Below, in pieces: positions 6,138-10,774 of a stretch of 10,774 bases of DNA. Position 1 is the first letter of the stretch; each line of letters starts with the position of its first letter. Position numbers and translations under genes: made by a program. Where the stretch lies: contig VBAB01000384.1 in the NCBI GenBank assembly GCA_005888525.1, forward strand, positions 1 through 10,774, read 5' to 3'. The notes under the pieces are model-generated. The model had not been told where the DNA came from. It saw only the letters and a program-made list of their open reading frames with translations, and searched no databases. The stretch is from Alphaproteobacteria bacterium (GTDB lineage Bacteria; Pseudomonadota; Alphaproteobacteria; Rhizobiales; Hyphomicrobiaceae).

Positions 6138-7805
6138 TCACATCGGGAAGGCGCGGTCGACGATGGCGCGCGTATCGGCCCAGTCGAGCCCCTGGCCGTA
6201 GGTCTGGCGCCCGGGGCCGGACAGCCGCGTGCCGATGAACGCATCCGCAACCGCGGCGGGGGCGTGGGCGCGCAGGATGGTGCCGGCCGCCAGCATGGCC
6301 AATGCTTCGGCCAGGTCCCTCCCGCGTCGATCGAGCAGACGGGGCTCATGCAGCATAGCATGCACCCGCGCCAGGTGCGCCTTGAGGTGGGCATCCCCGT
6401 CCACGGCCGTGCTGAGGTCGTCCATGACGATCTCCACCGTCTCGGGCTCGCGCTGCAGCACGCGCAGCAGATCGAGCGCCATGACGTTGCCGGAACCTTC
6501 CCAGATGGCGTTGAGCGGCAGCTCGCGGTAGAGCCGCGCCGCCAGCCCCTCCTCGACGTAACCGTTGCCACCGAGACATTCCATCGCCTCGTAGGCGAGC
6601 GCCGGCCCGATCTTGCACACCCAATACTTGGTGACCGGGGTCATCAGCCGGCGCCAGGCGGCGGCATGCGGGTCCGACGCCCTATCGAAGCTGCGCGAGA
6701 GCCGGAACGACAGCACGGTCGCCGCCTCCACGTCCAGGGCCAGATCGGCCAGCACCTGGCTCATCAGCGGCTGGTCGACGAGGTGCTTCTGGAACACGGT
6801 GCGGTGGCGGCAGTGGTGGATGGCGTTGGCCAGCGCCAGGCGCATCAGCCCGGCGGAGCCGACCGCGCAGTCGAGTCGCGTGCACGTCACCATCTCGATG
6901 ATGGTGGGAACGCCGCGACCCTCCTCGCCGATGAGCCAGGCATGCGCCGCCTGGAACTCCACCTCCGAGGAGGCATTCGAACGGTTGCCGAGCTTGTCCT
7001 TGAGCCGCTGGAAGGCCAGCGCATTGACGCTGCCGTCGGGCAGGAAGCGCGGCATCAGGAAGCAGGAGAGTCCGCCCGGCGCCTGCGCCAGCACCAGGAA
7101 GGCGTCGCACATGGGCGCCGACATGAACCACTTGTGCCCGGTGATCAGGTACTCCGCACCCGGCCCGCCGTTGCCCGCGGGCACCGCCGTGGTGGAATTG
7201 GTGCGCACATCGGTGCCACCCTGCTTCTCCGTCATGCCCATGCCGATGGTGACGCCGCGCTTGGCGGACGCCGGATTGAAGCTCTTGTCGTAGGTGCGAG
7301 ACAGGACCTTCGGGATCCACCACTTGGCGAGCTCCGGCTCCAGCAGCAGCGTCGGCACCGACGCATTGGTCATGGTGATGGGGCACTGATGACCCGCTTC
7401 CATCTGGATGGCCATGTAGGTGCCCGCCGAGCGCGCGACGTTGGCGCCCGGCAGCGGCTCGGCGCCCGGTTTGGCCAAATGGTCCCAGGCCGAGCAATGC
7501 AGGCCCTCGTGCATGCTCACGTCCATGCACTCGTGGTAGGCGGGGTGGAACTCGACGGTATCGAGCCGGCGCCCCTTGCTGTCGTAGGACCGCAGTCGTG
7601 GCGGGTTCTCGTTGGCGATCCGCCCGCGCTGAAAGGCCTCCGCGCTGCCGCAAATGGCCCCGAACGCCGCGAGCCGCTTGGCGGCATGCGGAGCCCCCTC
7701 GCGGTTGACCGCCTCCAGCAGCGCGCGGTCGCCGGTGAAGAGGTTGATGTCCTCCAGCGGCGGGCTCTGGTTGGTGACTTCGTGGGTGGCGAATTGGCTG
7801 GTCAT
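6138..7805 (-). CDS. aidB: AidB-like acyl-CoA dehydrogenase family flavoprotein
   Basis: A 555-residue FAD enzyme, close in length to E. coli AidB (about 540). The N-terminal THEVTNQSPPLEDINLF (7-23) is characteristic of the AidB subgroup and fixes the start at the ATG at 7803-7805; the frame extends 33 codons upstream without similarity. Other landmarks are MTEKQGGTDVR (191-201, FAD/substrate-binding region), GHKWFMSAP (223-231), ECLGGNGYVEE (409-419) and AIWEGSGN (433-440), where Glu436 is the expected catalytic base. The C-terminal extension beyond residue 450 matches the DNA-binding part of AidB. In E. coli, AidB belongs to the adaptive response to alkylation damage and has weak isovaleryl-CoA dehydrogenase activity; a metabolic role is equally possible here. 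No strong ribosome binding site is visible. It is divergent from pyrB, with 128 nt between them, and 217 nt separates it from the amidohydrolase gene downstream. Confidence 0.92.
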   Translation of the reverse strand: MTSQFATHEVTNQSPPLEDINLFTGDRALLEAVNREGAPHAAKRLAAFGAICGSAEAFQRGRIANENPPRLRSYDSKGRRLDTVEFHPAYHECMDVSMHEGLHCSAWDHLAKPGAEPLPGANVARSAGTYMAIQMEAGHQCPITMTNASVPTLLLEPELAKWWIPKVLSRTYDKSFNPASAKRGVTIGMGMTEKQGGTDVRTNSTTAVPAGNGGPGAEYLITGHKWFMSAPMCDAFLVLAQAPGGLSCFLMPRFLPDGSVNALAFQRLKDKLGNRSNASSEVEFQAAHAWLIGEEGRGVPTIIEMVTCTRLDCAVGSAGLMRLALANAIHHCRHRTVFQKHLVDQPLMSQVLADLALDVEAATVLSFRLSRSFDRASDPHAAAWRRLMTPVTKYWVCKIGPALAYEAMECLGGNGYVEEGLAARLYRELPLNAIWEGSGNVMALDLLRVLQREPETVEIVMDDLSTAVDGDAHLKAHLARVHAMLHEPRLLDRRGRDLAEALAMLAAGTILRAHAPAAVADAFIGTRLSGPGRQTYGQGLDWADTRAIVDRAFPM

Positions 7806-7894
7806 GGGCAGGTTCCCGGCCTGATTCTGGGTGCTGCGGGCGAGCCTATCAACAGCGAAGCCGGTGCGCGAGCCGTCTCGCCGCCCCACTGCCC

Positions 7895-7923
7895 TTGCGG
7901 GCACAGGTGAGTCGGCGTATAGG
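7895..7923 (+). promoter_or_regulatory. Candidate promoter of the pyrB block
   Basis: TTGCGG (7895-7900) and TATAGG (7918-7923) are separated by exactly 17 nt, matching the spacing of a sigma-70-type promoter. The hexamers match the consensus at only 3 and 4 of 6 positions. If used, transcription would start about 4 nt before the pyrB ATG at 7934, giving an almost leaderless mRNA. Alternatively AGGA at 7921-7924 serves as the ribosome binding site, 9 nt before the ATG, and the promoter lies further upstream. Confidence 0.35.
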
Positions 7924-7933
7924 ACCGGCTTTA

Positions 7934-8843
7934 ATGACCAATCCCATAGCCAAGGCCTCCTTCGTCCGCCGTCATCTCCTGACCTGCGCGGAACTTTCGG
8001 CGGGCGAGATCAATGCCCTGCTCGACCTGGCCGACAAGGCCGCCGAGAACAACCGCCAGATCATCAAGAAGCGCGACGTCCTGCGCGGGCGCACGCTGAT
8101 CAACCTGTTCTTCGAGGCCTCCACCCGCACGCAAAGCTCCTTCGAGCTGGCCGGCAAGCGGCTGGGCGCCGACGTCATGAACATGAACGTGTCCACGTCC
8201 TCGGTGCAGAAAGGCGAGACGCTCATCGATACGGCGATGACGCTCAACGCCATGCGCCCCGACATCCTGGTGGTGCGCCATCACGCCGCCGGCGCCGTCG
8301 AGCTGCTGGCCCAATCAGCACCCCACCCAGGCGCTGCTCGACGTGCTCACCATCCGCCGCGCCAAGGGCCGCATCGCCGGGCTGACGGTGGCGATCTGCG
8401 GCGACATCCTGCACTCGCGCGTCGCCCGCTCCAACATCAACGTGCTGAACACCATGGGTGCGCGCGTGCGCATCATCGCGCCCTCCACGCTGCTGCCGCC
8501 CGCGGCGGAGAGGTTGGGTGCCGAGGTCTTCACCGACATGAACGCGGGCCTGGAGGGCGTCGACATCGTCATGATGCTGCGGCTGCAGCGCGAGCGCATG
8601 CAGGGCTCCTACGTGCCCTCCACGCGCGAGTACTTCCACTTCTTCGGGCTCGACCACGAAAAGCTCGCGCGCGCCAAGCCGGACGCGCTCATCATGCATC
8701 CGGGGCCCATGAACCGCGGCGTCGAGATCGCCTCGACCATCGCCGACCACTCGCGCAGCGTCATCCGCGACCAGGTAGAGATGGGCGTCGCCGTGCGCAT
8801 GGCGGTGCTCGAGGCGATGGCCCGGCAGCTGCCCAACCACTGA
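7934..8843 (+). pseudogene. pyrB: Aspartate carbamoyltransferase catalytic subunit, disrupted by an internal deletion and frameshift
   Basis: PyrB joins carbamoyl phosphate and aspartate in the second step of pyrimidine synthesis. The first part (7934-8314, 127 codons from ATG) ends ..RHHAAGAVELLAQ and contains the carbamoyl-phosphate loop STRT (63-66) and QKGE with the catalytic Lys93. The second part (8316-8843, 175 codons plus stop) is in another frame, begins QHPTQALLD and contains HSRVARSN, LRLQRER and HPGPMNRG. Intact alphaproteobacterial PyrB proteins have about 14 more residues at the join, including the invariant NAGDG; this stretch is absent. The two parts plus 14 residues give about 316, the normal length. 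The simplest reading is a net loss of about 41 nt near 8312-8318, which both removes core residues and shifts the frame. Everything else looks intact, so the lesion is either very recent or an assembly error. The upstream frame stays open and runs into the next gene, giving a false fusion. Confidence 0.88.
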
Positions 8844-8869
8844 CACGCAGAAAGTCGAAGTCGATCGGC

Positions 8870-10195
8870 ATGCGCAAGAACGGTTCCCCGGCACAAGAGG
8901 CGACAGTCTTCCTCAACGCGCGCCTCGTCGACCCGGCCTCGGGCAAGGACGAGCCCGGCGGGCTTTTGGTCAAGGACGGCGTGATCGCCGATCTGGGCGG
9001 GCACCTGCGCCGCAATGCGCCCGAGCGCGCCAAGGTCATCGATTGCGGCGGCCACGTGCTCTGCCCCGGCCTCGTCGACATGCAGGTCTTCACGGGAGAG
9101 CCGGGCCTGGAGCACCGCGAGACCTTGAAGACCGCGAGCCACGCGGCGGCGGCCGGCGGCGTCACCACCATCGTCGTCATGCCCGACACCGAGCCCGTCA
9201 TCGACCAGGTGGCGCTGGTCGACTTCATCCAGCGCCGCGCCCGCGACAATGCCATCGTCAACGTGCATGTGATGGCGGCCATGACGCGGGGCCTCAAGGG
9301 CCAGGACATGGCCGAGATCGGCCTCTTGAAGCGGGCTGGCGCCATCGCCTTCACCAACGGCAAGTCGAGCGTGGGCAACGCGCGCGTCATGCGCAACGTC
9401 CTGCTCTACGCCAAGGACCACGCCACCCTCGTCGTGCACCATACGGAGGATCCCCAGCTCACCGAGGGCAGCGTCATGAACGCCGGCGAGGTGGCGACGC
9501 GCCTGGGGCTGCCCGGCGTCGACAAGGCGGCCGAGACCATCGTGATCGAGCGCGATTTGCGGCTCGTGGAGATCACCGGCGGGCGCTATCACGCCTCCAA
9601 CCTCTCCTGCGCCGAGAGCCTGGCCGTGATCTGCGCCGCCAAGGCGCGCAAGCTGCCGGTGACGTGCGGAGTATCGATCAACCACCTGACCCTCAACGAG
9701 AACGACATCGGCTCCTACCGCACCTTCCTGCGCTTGCGGCCGCCGCTGCGCTCGGAGGAGGACCGCTCTGCCATGGTGCGGGGGCTGGCCGCCGGCGACA
9801 TCGACGTGATCGTCTCCAGCCATGATCCCCAGGACGCCGACGTGAAGCGCCATCCCTTCGCCGAAGCCGCCGACGGCGCCATCGGTCTGGAGACCCTGCT
9901 CGCCGCCTCCTTGCGCCTCTATCACAACGGCGAGGTCGGCCTCCTCCCGCTGCTCCGCGCCATGACCATCAACCCAGCCAAGCTGCTGGGCCTGCCCTCC
10001 GGTCGCCTGGAAAAGGGCGCGCCGGCCGACCTCATCCTGGTCGATCTCGGCCAGCCCTGGGTCGTGGACCGCACGCTGCTCAAGGCGCGCTCCAAGAACT
10101 CGCCCTTCGACGAGAGCCGCATGCAGGGCCGCGTGCTCACCACAATGGTTGCCGGCAAGACCGTCTACCAATACGCTGCCGGCGAGCGGGCGTAG
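8870..10195 (+). CDS. pyrC: Non-catalytic dihydroorotase-like protein (PyrC'), partner of PyrB
   Basis: A 441-residue protein of the dihydroorotase/amidohydrolase fold, of normal length, ending in a C-terminal NSPFDESRMQGRVLTTMVAGK block typical of the family. The metal-binding HxH that should follow PGLVD is replaced by QVF (residues 72-74, in DMQVFTGEPG). The later catalytic Asp of the usual SDH motif is replaced in SSHDPQD (316-322). It therefore should not be catalytic. In Pseudomonas, an inactive PyrC' encoded directly after pyrB is needed to assemble aspartate carbamoyltransferase, and I infer the same scaffold role here. The true dihydroorotase must be encoded elsewhere. The ATG at 8870 lies 26 nt after the pyrB stop, without a strong ribosome binding site, suggesting translational coupling. 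The same frame is open upstream through pyrB, but the protein clearly begins near this ATG. It is often annotated simply as dihydroorotase. Confidence 0.88.
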   Translation: MRKNGSPAQEATVFLNARLVDPASGKDEPGGLLVKDGVIADLGGHLRRNAPERAKVIDCGGHVLCPGLVDMQVFTGEPGLEHRETLKTASHAAAAGGVTTIVVMPDTEPVIDQVALVDFIQRRARDNAIVNVHVMAAMTRGLKGQDMAEIGLLKRAGAIAFTNGKSSVGNARVMRNVLLYAKDHATLVVHHTEDPQLTEGSVMNAGEVATRLGLPGVDKAAETIVIERDLRLVEITGGRYHASNLSCAESLAVICAAKARKLPVTCGVSINHLTLNENDIGSYRTFLRLRPPLRSEEDRSAMVRGLAAGDIDVIVSSHDPQDADVKRHPFAEAADGAIGLETLLAASLRLYHNGEVGLLPLLRAMTINPAKLLGLPSGRLEKGAPADLILVDLGQPWVVDRTLLKARSKNSPFDESRMQGRVLTTMVAGKTVYQYAAGERA

Positions 10196-10220
10196 GCCGC
10201 TTCCAAGCGCGCAGGTCGAT

Positions 10221-10774
10221 ATGGGCGTATTGTTTTCCAACAACGCATCCCTGGCGCTGCTGGTCGGCTATCTCATCGGCTCCATCCCGTTCGGCCTGGT
10301 GCTGACCTATGCCGCCGGTCTCGGCGACGTGCGCAATATCGGATCGGGCAACATCGGCGCCACCAATGTGCTGCGCACCGGCAACAAGGGGCTCGCGGCC
10401 GCCACGCTGCTGCTCGACATGCTGAAAGGCACGGCAGCGGCCCTGATCGTCGATCAGGTTGCGCGGCGCTATGGGGCCTTCGAGGCGTTCCAGCTCGCCT
10501 ATCTGGCGGGCCTCGGCGCGTTTCTGGGCCATCTCTTCCCCGTTTGGCTCTACTTCGAGGGCGGCAAGGGCGTTGCCACGTTCATTGGCGTCCTGTTGGG
10601 CGTGCATTGGCTGGCGGCGCTGGTGTTCTGCCTGGTGTGGATCGCGGTGGCCATGGGCACGCGCTATTCCTCGCTCGCGGCCCTCACTGCGACCATCGCC
10701 GTCGTTCTCTACTACGCGATCACCGGATGGGCGGGTCTCCCGGTCATTCTCATCATGGCGCTCCTGATGTTCGC
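10221..10774 (+). CDS. plsY: Glycerol-3-phosphate acyltransferase PlsY (partial, C-terminus outside window)
   Basis: The first 184 codons of an integral membrane enzyme that transfers an acyl group from acyl phosphate to glycerol 3-phosphate, the first step of phospholipid synthesis. Visible family motifs are SIPFG (21-25), the phosphate-binding loop GSGNIGATNVLR (41-52) and GHLFPVWLYFEGGKGVAT (103-120), the glycine-rich active-site motif. RYSS follows at 148-151. Hydrophobic segments lie at about 9-30, 56-78, 92-112, 116-146 and 152-170. The last conserved motif, near the C-terminus, lies beyond the window. The ATG at 10221 is 25 nt after the stop of the PyrC-like gene, with only a weak AGG upstream. 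The close spacing and shared direction suggest an operon with pyrB and pyrC'. In many alphaproteobacteria dprA and topA follow; this would be expected just past the edge. Confidence 0.95.
   Translation, partial: MGVLFSNNASLALLVGYLIGSIPFGLVLTYAAGLGDVRNIGSGNIGATNVLRTGNKGLAAATLLLDMLKGTAAALIVDQVARRYGAFEAFQLAYLAGLGAFLGHLFPVWLYFEGGKGVATFIGVLLGVHWLAALVFCLVWIAVAMGTRYSSLAALTATIAVVLYYAITGWAGLPVILIMALLMF

Noticed and set aside
6048..7910. Open frame of 620 codons on the plus strand, antisense to the AidB-like gene
   Set aside because: Its translation is Arg/Gly/His-rich with no recognisable domain, and the opposite strand encodes a complete AidB-like protein with all catalytic motifs. It is a GC-driven shadow frame.
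8609..10243. Open frame of 544 codons on the minus strand, antisense to the pyrB 3' part and the PyrC-like gene
   Set aside because: It is a shadow of two well-conserved genes, with low-complexity composition and no family resemblance.

Overview
The window is GC-rich, densely coded DNA from an alphaproteobacterium, most likely a member of the Hyphomicrobiales or a close relative. Three things suggest this: protein sequences that read like alphaproteobacterial orthologues, the order pyrB - inactive pyrC-like gene - plsY, and a RuvX / UPF0173 hydrolase pair. No sequence search was possible, so the taxonomy is an inference. I see no rRNA, tRNA, CRISPR array, transposase or phage gene, and no gene-free stretch longer than 300 bases.

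Layout. Positions 1-315 (minus) hold the start of a membrane protein of the fused MFS/spermidine-synthase type. 410-1099 (minus) is a UPF0173 metallo-hydrolase, divergent from ruvX (1219-1725, plus), which is followed by a DUF599 membrane protein (1756-2457, plus). A MarR-type regulator (2685-3146, plus) converges on a leftward block: a Tat-exported family-1 ABC solute-binding protein (3226-4596), a Tat-exported amidohydrolase of the ACMSD type (4835-5920) and an AidB-like acyl-CoA dehydrogenase (6138-7805). From 7934 rightwards runs a housekeeping block: pyrB (frameshifted), a pyrC-like gene without catalytic residues (8870-10195) and the start of plsY (10221 to the window edge).

How the genes fit together. 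pyrB and the pyrC-like gene form the pyrBC' module: an aspartate carbamoyltransferase with a non-catalytic dihydroorotase homologue as structural partner. plsY (phospholipid synthesis) lies close downstream. The MarR regulator, the binding protein and the amidohydrolase look like an accessory module that senses, captures and processes a small molecule in the periplasm. No ABC permease or ATPase gene is present in the window.

Most notable: (1) pyrB has lost about 41 nt in its core, removing the conserved NAGDG region and shifting the frame, while both flanking parts look fully conserved; the upstream frame stays open and runs into the pyrC-like gene, giving a false fused reading frame. (2) The solute-binding gene carries a perfect 2 x 30 bp in-frame tandem duplication. 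(3) An 8-bp inverted repeat with a 10-nt spacer lies upstream of the solute-binding gene, and a REP-like palindrome lies between it and the amidohydrolase gene. I did not find a convincing wholly new system.
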